Part shown: positions 21,941-34,339 of the stretch, piece by piece | Position numbering within the stretch: the stretch's first letter is position 1 | How the letters are laid out: each line of letters begins with the position of its first letter | From: Neckera pumila | Lineage: Eukaryota; Streptophyta; Bryopsida; Hypnales; Neckeraceae | Direction of reading: 5' to 3' | Assembly: GCA_963969595.1 (NCBI GenBank) | Contig: OZ018411.1 | Coordinates: 26,534,545-26,598,544 of the forward strand | DNA length: 64,000 nucleotides | Made by a program: the position numbers and the translations under genes | The notes under the pieces: generated by a model | Seen by the model: only the letters and a program-made list of their open reading frames with translations | Database searches by the model: none | What the model was told of the DNA's origin: nothing

Positions 21941-23782
21941 TTAACCCCTAAAGGACCATTGTCCCTTTGAGGGACAAATGGGATTTCGGGTAGGTACCTA
22001 CGGGCTGAATTTTTGTCATGATTTTTTGAAACTTTTTTTGGAGATAGAAAAATTGACAAGCTCCGTGGGAATAAAAGTTTTTTTTCTATTGATGCCTAGG
22101 AACAAAAGTTATGCCCAAATAAGCTCAAAACAAGGGAGAGGGGGCAGCAAAAAAGTTTTGCAAAAAGTTTAACCCCTAAAGTCCCATTGTCCCCTCGGGG
22201 GACAAATCAGATTTCAGGCAGGTACCTACGAGCTGAATTTTTGTTTTGATTTTTTGAAACTTTTTGTGAAGATAGAAAAATTGCTAAGCTTCGTGGGAAT
22301 ATAATTTTTTTCCAATTGGTGCCCGGGAGCAAAAGTTATACCACAAAAAGCCTCAAACCAAACTCGGCGGGCAGCAAAATTTTTTTGGCAAAAAGTCAAT
22401 TTTTTTTTTCTCTTTCTCTGAAAGAATATATTTTTGTCTAAATCTGAAGCTTTGACTCATTCCATTTGGATTTATTATGAGAAAGTTATGGACAATCTTA
22501 GTTTTTGGGCATTTAGAGCATCTTCCTAAAAAAAATAACTTGTAGGATTCATTTTTGAATGCAATTTTCACAATTTTTCACAATTTTTTTTTTGAGAATG
22601 TTGTGTTTGCTTGATAAAACAATATCACCGTTGGGATTATTGTATTTCAATCCCATCTAAGAGCTATTAACGATTTAGTGTTTTTTTCAATCTTGGACCT
22701 ATGTCTACTTAACAATTTTTTAAAGAATGAAGATCAAGTGTTTTTTCTTTGAAATTTTTTTCCTAGATTCTCAACTCACATCTTCAACATAAATTTTTTT
22801 TAATTCAAAGTCTATAGTACAAAAGTTTTCCACAAATGGGGGTCAAAGTCATCTGAAATTACAGGCCACAGTTCAAAAAAGCTTCTATTTCCAACTTTAA
22901 ATGCTAATATCATCCAATCTATACGGTCAAACTTCATGAAATCTTTACCACATGATTTTTAACAAGTGAAGTACAAGATCCTACGGTTAGATTCTAAAAA
23001 AATGATTTTTTTTGTGTTCTTGGATGAACGCAGCAAAAATGGCAGTTTTGAGCGTTTTTTGACAGAAAAATGGCCTTGTGACTTTAGGGGTTAATTTTTA
23101 AAAAAAAATATCCTTTTGTCTATTTGGAAAGCTTTGATTCATTTCATTTGGATTTTTTTATGAGAAAGTTATGGACAATCTTGTTTTTCAGGCAATTAGA
23201 GCATCTTTTTGAAAAAAATAATTTGTAGGATTCATTTTGGAATGCAACTTTTGCAATTTTTCAAAAAAAAAAGTTCCACATGGTTTAGTTTTCTTGCTAG
23301 AACAATCTCACCATTGGGATTAGTGCATTTTAATTCCATATAAAAGATATTAATACTTTAGGTTTTCCTTCTATCTTGTAACAATCCTACTTCTACTTAA
23401 CAATTTTTTTAAGAATGAAAAATTAAGTTTTTTTGAATTTCTTTTTGTTTCCTAGACTCTCAACTCAATTCTCCACTACAAAGATTTAAAGCTCAAAACT
23501 CTGTAGTGCAAAAATTTAAGTTAAAAATGTTCAAAGTCAAAAAATCTAGTTCCGCAATGTGCTGAAAAATGTGTTTTTTTCACTTCAAACGCAGATATCT
23601 TGCAATCTGTGCAATCAAAAATTCTGAAATTTTTTCCATGCATTCTCATACTAGTTAGGTATAAGATCCTGTGGTTAGATGTGCAAATATAACAATTTTC
23701 AATTTGTTTTACTCTTTGCTCTAGAAATGGCAGTTTTGAGAGTTTTTTGGCAGAAAAAGGGCCTTGGTTCTTTAGGGGTTAA
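21941..23782 (+). mobile_element. TTAA element 10, nested in 9 and hosting 11
   Basis: Ends TTAACCCCTAAAGGACC at 21941 and GGTTCTTTAGGGGTTAA at 23782. Net length without element 11 is about 920 bp. Host flanks GGAGTAGCA-TTAA and TTAA-GGTCCAAC match one TTAA in the opposite arm of element 9. Confidence 0.88.
22169..23094 (+). mobile_element. TTAA element 11 (A2), innermost of a triple nest
   Basis: 926 bp from TTAACCCCTAAAGTCCC to GACTTTAGGGGTTAA. It interrupts element 10 after GCAAAAAG; the host resumes with TTAATTTTTAAAAAAA. Related elements read through this A/T-rich position. Confidence 0.87.
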
Positions 23783-24301
23783 GGTCCAACAATTTTCATA
23801 ACTTTTGACTACATGGCTAAAAAGTTATGGCATGATATGTAGTTTTTGTTACTCGGCAGGCAGCCTGGGCAATTTAGTCTCTGGACTTCATACCTGGCTA
23901 CCTACAAACTAGAATCCCTCATAACTGTCACCTCATTAAACAAAATGGAGTGATTCAAAATTCTTAATGTCTAAATAAATCTTAAGAACCAATTTCAATT
24001 TTTCATTTAAAAAAAGAATAATTTTTTGAAGAAGTTTTTTGAGCTACCTGGGCTGCCCGTTGATTAATAAAAACTACATGTAATGCCGTAACTTTTTAAC
24101 CGTGTAGTCAAAAGTTATGAAAATTGTTGGACCTTAAAGCTACTCCTTGGGCACATGTTGTGTGAATTTCCAAATAAAAAAAATAAAAACTCCGTTTGCA
24201 GTGAATTGCCCAAAATTGCTATGTTGCCAAAAAACGATGTTTGGTCCTTTAGGGGTTAATATGCCATTGTTATAGACCCCAAAATTAATGTTTTAGATTT
24301 C

Positions 24302-25996
24302 TTAACTCCTAAAGGACCAACATGCATTTTTTGGCTATATAGAATTTTTGGGCAGGTACGTGTGATTAAAGATTTCTATGTTTTTGGCGCAAATTTTAAC
24401 TTCTAAAGGACCATTGTCCCTTTGGAGGACAAATGCAATTTTGGGCAGGTACCTATGGGCTAAATTTTTTTCTTGATTTTTTAAAACTTTTTTTGAAGAT
24501 AGAAAAACTGATAAGCTTTGTGAAAGTATAATTTTTTTTAGTTGGTGCCCAAGAACAAAATTTTTTTTGCAAAAATGTGAGTTAAACTTTTTTTTTCTCA
24601 TAGATTATATTTTTGTCTATTTAGAAAGCTTTAATTTATGTCATTTGGATTTGTTATGAGAAGTTTATGGACAATCTTGTTTTTTGGGCAATTAGAGCAT
24701 CTTCTTGAAAAAATAACTTGTAGGATTCGATTCTGAATCCAATTTTTGCAATTTACAGAAAGAAGTTCTACATGGTTTAATTTTCTTTCTAGAACAATCT
24801 CACCATTGAGATTAGTGCATTTTAATTCCATCTAAAAGATATTAATATTTTAGATTTTCCTTCTATCTTGTACCTACTTCTACTTAACAATCTTTTTGAA
24901 TTTCTTTTCCCTTTAGCTTTCAACTCAATATTCCACTATAAAGATGTAAAACTCAAAACTCTATAAAGCAAAAAATTTAAGTTAAAAATGTTCAAAGTCA
25001 AAAATTATAGTCCCGCAATGTGCTAAATACTTGTTTTTTTCACTTTAAACGCAAATATCTTGCAATCGATCTGTGCGGTCAAAAATTCTGACATTTTTTC
25101 CACACGTTCTCATACTAGTTAGGTGTAAGATCCTACAGTTAGATGTGCAAAAAAAACAATTTTCCATTTTTTTTACTCTTGGCTATAAAAATGGCAGTTT
25201 TGAGTGGTTTTTTGGCAGAAAAAAGGCCTTCATCTTTAGGGGTTTATAAAAGGTAGGGACAAGGAATATCTTTCATATGCACTAAATTTTATAACATTTG
25301 GAAATATGAATCAAAAGTTATGGCCTAATATGTTATTTTTTTGGTAAATGGACAATCCGGGCAGATCAGAAAAAAACGCATCAATGAGTCAAAAGTTATG
25401 AGGATTTTTTGTTTGAAGGCAGTTATGGATTTTCTACTCTAAAATGAACTTTGAAGTCCTTTATCTTACTCAATTTTCAATATTTATTGAAAAAAATAAA
25501 ATCATGGGATGTAGAATGTTTATTACAAAATTACAAACATTGGAATTGACATTCTTCAATTCTATAATTAAATTCTTAAGTATTTAAATCATTCTCTACT
25601 ATTGTCTACTTACGATTTTTTCCCTATATGTTGTACAATTCCAAATGATGTGAAATATTTCAAGTATGTTTCCAACTTGTCTAGAAAAAAGAATCCAAAG
25701 AAGCACCACCATTTTGAACATTTTTTCATAGAAAACTGAGCTTGTGAAGTGCAATTGCCCTGTTTTTTGCAGGGCCATAAAAATGATTTCAGTGAATTTG
25801 AATGCTTATATCTTGCAATCCATGCGGTGGAAATTTCTGAAATTTTCTTCACATGTTCTCAAGTCATCATCATACTACAAGATCCTACGGTTAGACTTGT
25901 CTCAATATTTTTTTTTTAAAATTTGGTGCTTGTTCTATAAATGACAGTTTTTGAGCGTTTTTAGAGAAAACATAGCCATGGAACTTTAGGGGTTCA
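24302..25996 (+). mobile_element. TTAA element 12 (subfamily C), split by element 13
   Basis: Left end TTAACTCCTAAAGGACC; right end AACTTTAGGGGTTCA with a decayed TTAA. The interruption occurs where other C copies read AAATTTTAATAGAAGGTGG, which contains a TTAA. Confidence 0.8.
24396..25246 (+). mobile_element. TTAA element 13 (A/B), nested in element 12
   Basis: About 851 bp from TTAACTTCTAAAGGACC to ATCTTTAGGGGTTTA; the right tetranucleotide has changed. Somewhat shorter than family size, with small internal deletions. Confidence 0.78.
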
Positions 25997-26463
25997 GTGA
26001 AATTGCAAGGATAATGGCCTTAATTCCTAAATATTTACAATCATGGAATGGATTTTTAAGGAATTTAGGCAAATTCCTAGATCATTGCAAGAAAGGCTGT
26101 GCAATTTTTGTAGCATTTTGCACAATACTCATTTTTTTTCCGAGTACTTTATAATGAGAAAAACAATTTTTTTTAAATGTGAAAAATATGTTTAATGTAT
26201 TCACTTTAAGAACAAGATACCCTAGGAAGGAAAAACATAGAAAAATTCTTTAAATAGGAGAACTAGAATAGTGCAAAATCTCATGAAAATAGATACTTTC
26301 ACTGTAGTTTCACATTTTAATTTGTCAAAAATAGGAAAAACAATTTTTCTTAAAACTAAATATTGAACATTTGGAAAGAGTTGATGATGATGATATTTCA
26401 CCAAAAGAATGATCTTCAATGTTCAAAAATTGCACGCAATGGGAGTGTTGTTGTCACTCATGT
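25997..26463. repeat. Fragment related to the 26.5-27.1 kb foldback
   Basis: CATTGCAAGAAAGGCTG followed by TAGCATTTTGCACAATACTC at 26076-26135 recurs near 26892-26945. No gene seen. Confidence 0.45.
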
Positions 26464-27110
26464 GGGGGTCATTGCAAGAAAAGGCGGTCCTATTTCTGAT
26501 CACATTGAGGGCCCCCTTTCTTGTTATTTGCTATAAATTTTGAAAGCACAAGTCCAATGAACATGAAATTTTTAATGGAGATGTCAAACTTTACGGTGAT
26601 CAGATTCCACATTTTTAAGAAATTAAAAAATAAATCATTTTGTATTTAAAAATCATTTTGTATTTAAAAATCATTTTGTATTTAAAAATCATTTTGTATT
26701 TAAAAATCATTTTGTATTTAAAAATCATTTTTGTTACTTTGTCACAAAATTAGGCTTAAGATTTTTTACTACTTTAAGAGCCTCCAAATTTAATGATCTG
26801 GAGCTAAAATTTTCATGGTCTATTTTTATAGTAGGAAAGCATATTTACACCAAAGAAAATTTGAACATATATTGTTTTATGTCCTCCGCGCGTCATTGCA
26901 AAAAGGGCATTCATTTTCCATAGCATTTTCCACAATACTCAAAATGATATCATTTTAAAAAATAAGGGATCTGATTACTATCAAGCTAGACATATTCAAT
27001 AAAAATTTCATGTTCATTGGACTTGTGCTTCAAAAATTATAGCGAATGACAAGAGAGTCACTCTCATTTGGATTTAAAATAGGACCAATCTTTCTTGCAA
27101 TGGCCCTCCT
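26464..27110. mobile_element. Foldback element with arms of about 160 bp
   Basis: GTCATTGCAAGAAAAGGC at 26467 and CACAAGTCCAATGAACATGA near 26549 reappear reverse-complemented at 27085-27105 and 27008-27030. The loop holds an 18-bp minisatellite. No coding frame. Confidence 0.75.
26634..26729. repeat. 18-bp minisatellite in the foldback loop
   Basis: Five tandem near-identical copies of AAATCATTTTGTATTTAA plus a partial sixth. Confidence 0.92.
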
Positions 27111-27569
27111 GTGATATCAAAATTTATTGTAATTCTTTGATACTTCTTGTGGAGGTTAGGGAGTGTTTTAGCTTTATGGGAATATAATTTTTATATCAAT
27201 TGGTGCTTGGGATAAAAAGTTTTGCCTTCCTAAGCTCAAAATGCTCAACTTTGAATAACATTAAAAAGATGCAAAATTTTTTTGGCACTTCCAAGCGACT
27301 AAAACCACTCCCTTGATGCATTTAGCCCGCATGGATATACAAAGGAATAACCCTAGTGACTCGAGGCAAGACATTGAATGGATACACCAATACAGGGGCT
27401 ATCCGTGGTCACACAAAATTCAAATATTTGTTTTTTTTTTGTTTTTCTAGATCATTTAGTTGCAAATTCGTGTAACAAAATTCAATGCGTGATGTTGTAT
27501 ATGCTCTATATCTATGATAGATTTTGAGGTTGATCTCAAAAATGCATATGAAAAAATCCAAACTGTCAA
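27111..27569. other. AT-rich spacer, nothing recognised
   Basis: 27130-27260 carries weak A-type similarity (GCTTTATGGGAATATAATTT), probably a remnant of a TTAA element. No gene. Confidence 0.3.
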
Positions 27570-28517
27570 TTAACCCCTAAAGGACCAAACACCATTTTTT
27601 GGCAACGTAGCAATTTTGGGCAGCTCACTGCCTCACTACAAATGGAAATTTCAATTTTTTTCCTTGAAATTTTCATACAAGATGTGCCCAAGGAGTAGCT
27701 TTAAGGCCCAACAATTTTCATAACTTTTGACTTTATGGATAAGAAGTTATTGCATGATATGTAATTTTCCGCGTTTGGCAGGCAGTCCGGTCGGCTCAAA
27801 AAAATTCTTTAAAAAATTCTTTTTTGAAAAAGTAAAATTTGAAATTGGTTTTATAGATTTATATATACTTGGAAAGCTTTGAATCATTCCATTTGGATTA
27901 ACAAGTCAAAAGTTATGAGGAGTTTTAGTTTGAGGGTATTTATTGAATCTCTACTCTAAAATAAACTTTGAAGTCCTTTATCTAACTCAATTTTCAATAT
28001 TTTTGAAAGAAATAAAAAATATTGGGTGTATATTTTTTATTACAACATTACAACCTTTTGAATTGGTATTTTCCAATTCCATAATTAAATTCTTGACAAT
28101 TTAGTATTTTGAGTCATTCTCTACCTCTTCCTACTTACTATTTTTTCCTGTATGTTGTACTATTCCAAATGATCTAAAAATTTTCAAGCGTATAGCCAAC
28201 TTGCCTAGAAAAATGAATCCAAAGAGTAACCAGCATTTGGGACATTTTTTCATACAAATGTGACCTTATGAAGGGCAGCTGCCCGGATTTTTGCAGTGAT
28301 TAAAATAGAATTTTTGTCAATTCAAACACTATTATCGTGCAATCTACATGGTGGAAAATTCTGAATTTTTTCCATGTCTTCTTAAACTAGTGTACTACAA
28401 GATCCTACAGTTACATATGTTCAAAAATGTTCTTTTTCTAAAATTTGGTACTTGTATTAAAAATGGCAGTTTGGAGCGGTTTTGGTGAAAACATAGTCAA
28501 AAGCCTTTAGGGGTTAA
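27570..28517 (+). mobile_element. TTAA element 14 (D left end, C body)
   Basis: 948 bp from TTAACCCCTAAAGGACC to GCCTTTAGGGGTTAA. The first 250 bp match subfamily D; the remainder matches subfamily C, so it is mosaic. Its uninterrupted GTAGC-TTTAAGGCCCAAC near 27697 is another empty form of the element-10 site. Confidence 0.85.
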
Positions 28518-29136
28518 TGAATTTGTCAATTTTTTGGACTGAATGTGGACTCCTTCATCAATTGTAGCCATGTGTGCTAGTAATTGTGTTATTTTAGTCA
28601 TTCAACCCTAAATACATGAACAAAATTCATTGTTTAAATATGGATGTTTTTGCACATGATTTGGTTCAACTATTCAAGGCCCTAAAAACCAAATGCATCA
28701 CCTTTGCCCTCACGTTTAAGAGTGAAAATGATAGATGAAAAAGTATCATGCTTTAGATATAATTGTTTGTTTAAGTGACTTTCAATCCAAATCCTAAACT
28801 CTAAAAGCACATATACATAATACATTTAATCCATATACAAAAAAGCATTCAAATATGTCCATCAACATGCATGTAAGTTCATCAGTATTCATCCATGTTC
28901 ATCTACCTTCATCCATCTTCATCCATCTTCATCCATCTTCATCCATCTTCATCTACCTTCAGCCTCATTAATTTTTTTATCCAATACCATCATGTTTTTA
29001 TTGACATAAAATCTTATAAATCTCATAAATATAAGCGTTTATTGTTGAAAATTTTCTTACATTCTTTCTGCCTCCCTTCAAAATCTGAACACTCATTGTT
29101 TGTTGTTCATTGCTTGTCATTCACGTTCTAGCATTC
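28518..29136. other. AT-rich spacer with minisatellite
   Basis: Nothing but the TTCATCCATC array listed separately; short frames only. Confidence 0.3.
28878..28958. repeat. TTCATCCATC minisatellite
   Basis: 10-bp unit TTCATCCATC repeated about four times exactly, with degenerate copies (TTCATCTACC, TTCATCCATG) on both sides. Confidence 0.9.
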
Positions 29137-29712
29137 TTGCTAAAGGACTAAGGCATATTTTAGCGCACAAATTGTTAAAGTTTTTCATTTGAGGGGGCAA
29201 TGAAGAAAAAAATGAGAAAAATAATTTTTTTGGGAAATTCAACCATACAAATTTGTACTAAACTACAATGGAAATGTATGGATAAAAATTTAGAAACTTT
29301 GACCACATAGATTGAAAGATTATAACATTTGAAGTTAAAAGAATTGACCCTCACCTAACAAGGTCAACAAACTTTCACTCCTCCTAAAGTAAATTTTTGC
29401 ACTACACATGATTATCTTTTTGATGGTTGCATCCTATTTTGTATTAGTTACATACCTGCCAAATTTTAGAAGTAGAAGAGGAATTTTGCACACGCTATTA
29501 GAAGTTGCCTAAACTACTCCAAAAATTAAAGGCAACATAACTTTTGATCTTTGCATCCAATTAGACAAACAATCACTGATATTCCCACCAAAGAGGTACA
29601 TATTCACACTTTTTATCAAAATTTCTTGAACATTAACCCAAGTCACTTTATGTGTAACTACTCAAGATTTTTTTGCAGAATTGAAATAATTACTTGGTCC
29701 TTTAGGAGTTAA
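29137..29712 (-). mobile_element. TTAA element 15, diverged and shortened
   Basis: Right end GGTCCTTTAGGAGTTAA is clear; the left end (GCTAAAGGACTAAGGC) is decayed. The interior GACCACATAGATTGAAAG aligns with the conserved B-side sequence of the family. Confidence 0.65.
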
Positions 29713-30020
29713 GTGGAGATGTTTTTATAAAGTTGTCAAAAATGAAAAATATGAATTTATTTTATTTATTTATTTTTCTAAATTTTAGAAACTAAAATGT
29801 CTAATGAATATATTTAAAAATATTGTCTTTCTTAGTTCTCCTTAAAAGTCTAAACCTTCACCATGTTTTTCCAACTTCACTCTAAAAAAATAAGGCCTAT
29901 AACCACTTTATAAAAATTGATCAGATCAATGCATTTTTTATTTGTATAGTAATTTTCAAAGTTATTTATCGGCCACGTTTTGGGCTCAGCATCCTTCCAA
30001 AGTTTAAAAAAAAATTCTAA
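29713..30020. repeat. Copy 2 of the old dispersed repeat
   Basis: TTGATCAGATCAATGCATT and GGCTCAGCATCCTTCC follow the order seen in the copies near 7850 and 58700. No gene. Confidence 0.4.
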
Positions 30021-30959
30021 TTAACTCCTAAAGGACCAAATGTTCATTCAAGGAACAATTGGAATTCAATAGGTGATGATGAAGTGAAACTAAATAAATG
30101 TTTCTAAAAATTTGACACAAGATGTAGACATTCATCCCATTTGTTGGAATGTATAAATTATTTTGATGAGATTCCCAAATCAAAAGTAATGTTGCCCAAA
30201 AATCTAGTCAATTTGTGCAATTTTGGCATCTTTTGCAAAATTCTTCATCTACTTTTGAAATTTGGCATGTATATATCTAATATAATACAATATAAAATTG
30301 TGAGAAAAAAAGACTTGCGTGCAAAAAAACTCATTTCAAGAGGAATAAAAATTGTACTACCGGTAACCTTGTTGGGCAAGTTTGAAAAAACAAACATTCT
30401 CATTTAACTACAAATACAATTATTCTAAAATTTGTACTCTCAAAATTCTAGGAATTTTTTCAAAAATTTGATGTTCATCTTTAAATTTTGACCATCTAGA
30501 TTTCAAACAAAAAAAATTCTTGTTGCACAAGAAGTCATAAAAAACAATGACTAGTTACTTGACTTCCTTGTATTGTAGGATAATTTTGAATAAGGTAGCT
30601 CCTTTATTTGCTTTGGGGATTTTGCATGAGTGTACTAAACAAGATTTAGTTCTTGATAATGTAGAAATTCAGTTTTTATAGAGCAAAAAATTCACTTTAA
30701 GAGGGCTTGAAGTCTATTGACCCCATATGGTAGGAATGAAAAGAATTTTTTTCTTCACTTCAAACATTTTAATCTTTCAATTCACATGGTCAAATAGGAT
30801 GAAATTTTTTTCATACATTTTCATAATATTTGACTACACCTTATATGGCTGAAGTTCCAAAAATAAAATTTCCTTTAAATTTTGGCCAATGTACTAAAAA
30901 ATTGTTGTGTTTTGACAATTTTCTGTTGAAAGATCCCCCCCGGTACTTTTAGGGTTTAA
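30021..30959 (+). mobile_element. TTAA element 16 (subfamily E)
   Basis: 939 bp from TTAACTCCTAAAGGACC to GGTACTTTTAGGGTTTAA. The interior is largely private, shared with the end-less copy at 35390-36255. Confidence 0.75.
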
Positions 30960-31214
30960 AAGTATACTAGACAATATAGATATTTTTGCAATCACCTTTT
31001 TTTCTTTGACAAATATAGATCTACCATTTTACTAGGGCAACAATCCATATAGCATATTAGACTCTTAAGTTTTCCCCATTTGTTATTAAATTTCCTTCCA
31101 AGGTGCCGTAGACAACTAATACCTCAAGTTATTGGAGCAAGCCCATGTTCTATGTAGACTTCAATGTGTGCCAACCTAAAAATACAACATAACAACGGAA
31201 CGCCGTGTACTATG
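30960..31214. other. Spacer, nothing recognised
   Basis: Short AT-rich spacer between elements 16 and 17. Confidence 0.3.
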
Positions 31215-32147
31215 TTAACCCCTAAAGGACCAAGATGCATTTTTTGGCCGTATAGAAATTTTGGGCAGGTACGTGTGACTAGAGATATCTATATTTGAGG
31301 CTGAAATTTTAATAGAAGGTGGGGGCAAGGAATATCTTCATGTGGACCAAGTTTCATGACATTTCAAAATACGAGTCAAAAGTTGTGACCTGATATGTTA
31401 CTTTTTTTCGTAACCGGGCAGTTTGGGCAGATTAGAAAAAATCATTTTTTCTGGAATTTTTTTTTGAAATTGGTTCTCTACTTTTATATATATACTTAAA
31501 ATGCTTTGAGTCACTCCATTTCAATCAATGAGTCAAAAGTTATAAGGGTTTTTGGTTTGCGGGCAGTTATGGATTCTCTACTCTAAAAAAAACTTTAATG
31601 TCGTTTATTTAACTCAATTTTCAATATTTTTGGAAAAAAATAGAATCCTAGGATGTAGATTGATTATTACAACATTACAATCGTTGGGATTGGCATTTTT
31701 AAATTCCATGATTAAATTTTTAACAATTTAGTATTTTGAGTCATTTTCTACTTCTTTCTACTTACTATTTTTTTCCTATATGTTGTACAATTCCAAATGA
31801 TGTGAAATTTTTCATGCATATAGACAACTTGTTTAGGAAACTGAATTCAAAGAAGCACCACCTTTATCGGCATTTTTCCATTGAAAAGTGAGCTTGCAAA
31901 GTGCAGCTGTCCGTTTTTTCGCAGGATTGAAAAAATGGTTTTCAAGACTTTGAATGCTTATATCTTATGATCCACACGGTGGAATTTTCTGAAATTTTTA
32001 CCATATGTTTTCAAAATATCATACTACAAGATCCTATGGTTACATGTGTCAAAAATTGTTTTTTTTCAAAAATTTGGTAGTTGTATTAGAAATGGCAGTT
32101 TTGGAGCGTTTTTGGTGATTACATAGTCATGAAACTTTAGGGGTTAA
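31215..32147 (+). mobile_element. TTAA element 17 (subfamily C)
   Basis: 933 bp, intact ends TTAACCCCTAAAGGACC and ACTTTAGGGGTTAA. Contains AAATTTTAATAGAAGGTGG at 31305, the unfilled form of the site occupied by element 13. Confidence 0.88.
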
Positions 32148-32583
32148 TGGTGCAAGATTGTGTTCTACGTTTATTGATTTGTCTTATTAGTGCATGATCC
32201 AAATGAACTTACATAAGATTATAATATTTTAAAAGGGAAGAATATTTTTACCCAATGTAAGTGTTTTCGTGTTATTCATTTTGAGGAATCATTACAAATA
32301 TAATTGGTAAAAATATACCCTTTTGAAAAGGTTAGAATTGGATATAAGCGCATTTTATGAACATTCTAATATGAAAAATTAGTATATTTGGTGTTGTTCT
32401 TAATTGACTTTGGAACTTAGTCTCAACCAATTGAAAGTGAAATGTTGAAAGAATGTTTGTAGAATGTAAACTCAAGTCCTAATAATTTTTAGAGGATAGT
32501 CGTGCTAATTATCACAACTTGAAAAAGCTAAAAACAAATAAATAATGAGATCATTTGTTTATTATTGTATTAGGATGAAATCA
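32148..32583. other. AT-rich spacer, nothing recognised
   Basis: No coding frame and no similarity to the repeat families described here. Confidence 0.3.
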
Positions 32584-33461
32584 TTAATCCCTAAAGTTCT
32601 ATGACTATGTTTTCACCAAAAACGCTCAAAAATTGCCATTTTTAGTATAAATATCCAATTTTTGAAAAAAAACTTTTTGTGAAGAAATAAAACCATAGGA
32701 TCTTGTATTATGCTGACTTGAGAACATATGGTAAAGATTTCAGAAATTTCCACCGCGTGGATTACAAGATATAAGCATTTAAATTCACTGAAACTGTTTT
32801 TTGGCCCTGCGAAAAACAAGGCAGCTGCACTTTACAAGCTCACTTTTTGATGAAAAAAGGTCCAAAATAATGGTACTTCTTTGGATTCTTTTTCCTAGAC
32901 AAGTTGGCTACATGCTTGAAAATTTTCACTTCATTTGGAATTGTACATATAGGAAAACATATAGGAAAAAATAGTTAGTAGATAGTAGTAGAGAATTATT
33001 CAAAGTACTAAATTGTCAAGAATTTAATTATAGAATTGAAAAATGCCAAGCCCAATGGTTGCAACTTGCAACATTGTAATAAACAATCTACATCCTAGGG
33101 TTTTATTTTTTTCAAAAAAGATTGAAAATTGAGTAAGATAAAGGACTTTAAAGTTTAGTTTAGAGTAGAGAATCCATAATTGCCCGCAAACTATAAATCT
33201 TCATAAGTTTTGACTCATTGATCAAAATGAGTTGTTTTTTTATTTGCCCGAGCTGCCCAGTTATGAAAAAAAAGTAACATATTATGCCATAGCTTTTTAC
33301 TCACATTTCCAAAGGTCATGAATTTTGGTGCATATGAAAGATATTCCTCGCACCCACCTATTGTTAAAATTTCAACCTAAAATATGGAAATCTCTAGTCA
33401 CACATACCTGCCCAAAATTTCTATACAGCCAAAAAACACATGCCGGTCCTTTAGGGGTTAA
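32584..33461 (-). mobile_element. TTAA element 18 (subfamily C)
   Basis: 878 bp from TTAATCCCTAAAGTTCT to GGTCCTTTAGGGGTTAA, inverted relative to element 17 and 437 bp away, so the pair could form a large hairpin. Confidence 0.85.
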
Positions 33462-33582
33462 AAATAGATTCTTGATCTAACTCTCAAGAGCATAAAGTCA
33501 TCTTTTCTTGGAAATTCTTCAAGAATGTTAGATTTTTCATATATCGGAATCTCACATGCAATTCAACAAGCAATATGGGATA

Positions 33583-33684
33583 AATAGAAATTTATATTTA
33601 TCTTCATATTCATATAAGCACATGTGTATATATATATACACACATGTGCTTATATGAATATGAAGATAAATACAAATTTCTATT
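33583..33684. repeat. 102-bp near-perfect palindrome
   Basis: Arms of about 50 bp without a spacer: AATAGAAATTTATATTTATC on the left and its complement ending at 33684 with one visible mismatch. The centre is ATATATAT flanked by CACATGTG. Confidence 0.92.
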
Positions 33685-34339
33685 TCTATTTGATTTGAAG
33701 GGGAGGTGAATTTACTTTTCTTTTTCATCATCCTAATTTTCTAAAGGCAATCGGCCAATATTTTGGAAGGGATGGTGAACTCAAGACCACTTTCTTGAAT
33801 TAATTAACTTCATAAGAATTAGATGTCTAGATTTCAAACAACAAATGAAAGCAAACATGTCCCAAGCACTCAAAATCTTAGTTTTGTCATCCATTCAAAT
33901 GTTTGTATATATTTGTGTTAATTCTTTTACATTTATAAAGTATATATTTTTAGAATTTTGTTTTAAATTTTCATAATTTGAATGGTGAAAGTATCAATGG
34001 AAATTGTGTTAGTCCTCAAAAAATAACTTTTTCAATTAATAAAACAACCCTTCAAACACGACTCAAATAAACAAGTAAAATAAAAACCTTAAAAATTCAT
34101 CATTATTTAGAAATTAACAGTTAAAATTTAATAAACAAAATTCTTATGAAATTACAATTATTCAATCTTTAATCAGTTGTAGAATGAATTTTCAATTTTT
34201 TTATTTAAAAATTTATGGTATATATTAATTAATGAGGTTTATAACCATCATTAAATTATTATTCTATGTTGTATTGTATAATACATCACAACAATTTTGG
34301 AAATGTGCATTAGAAGAAATGAGTTATTTTGAGCATTAA
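33685..34339. other. AT-rich spacer, nothing recognised
   Basis: Very AT-rich, no coding frame. Confidence 0.3.

Larger units (their letters stand above)
21819..24259. mobile_element. TTAA element 9 (subfamily D, long inverted ends), host of elements 10 and 11
   Basis: Both ends carry the same D sequence: TTAACCCCTAAAGGACCAAA then TTTTTTGGCAA. The arms stay complementary for over 200 bp (GTAGC-TTAA-GGTCCAACAATTTT), unlike the other subfamilies. Element 10 interrupts the left arm at TTAA; the right arm at 24134-24137 keeps the unfilled single TTAA. Confidence 0.85.
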
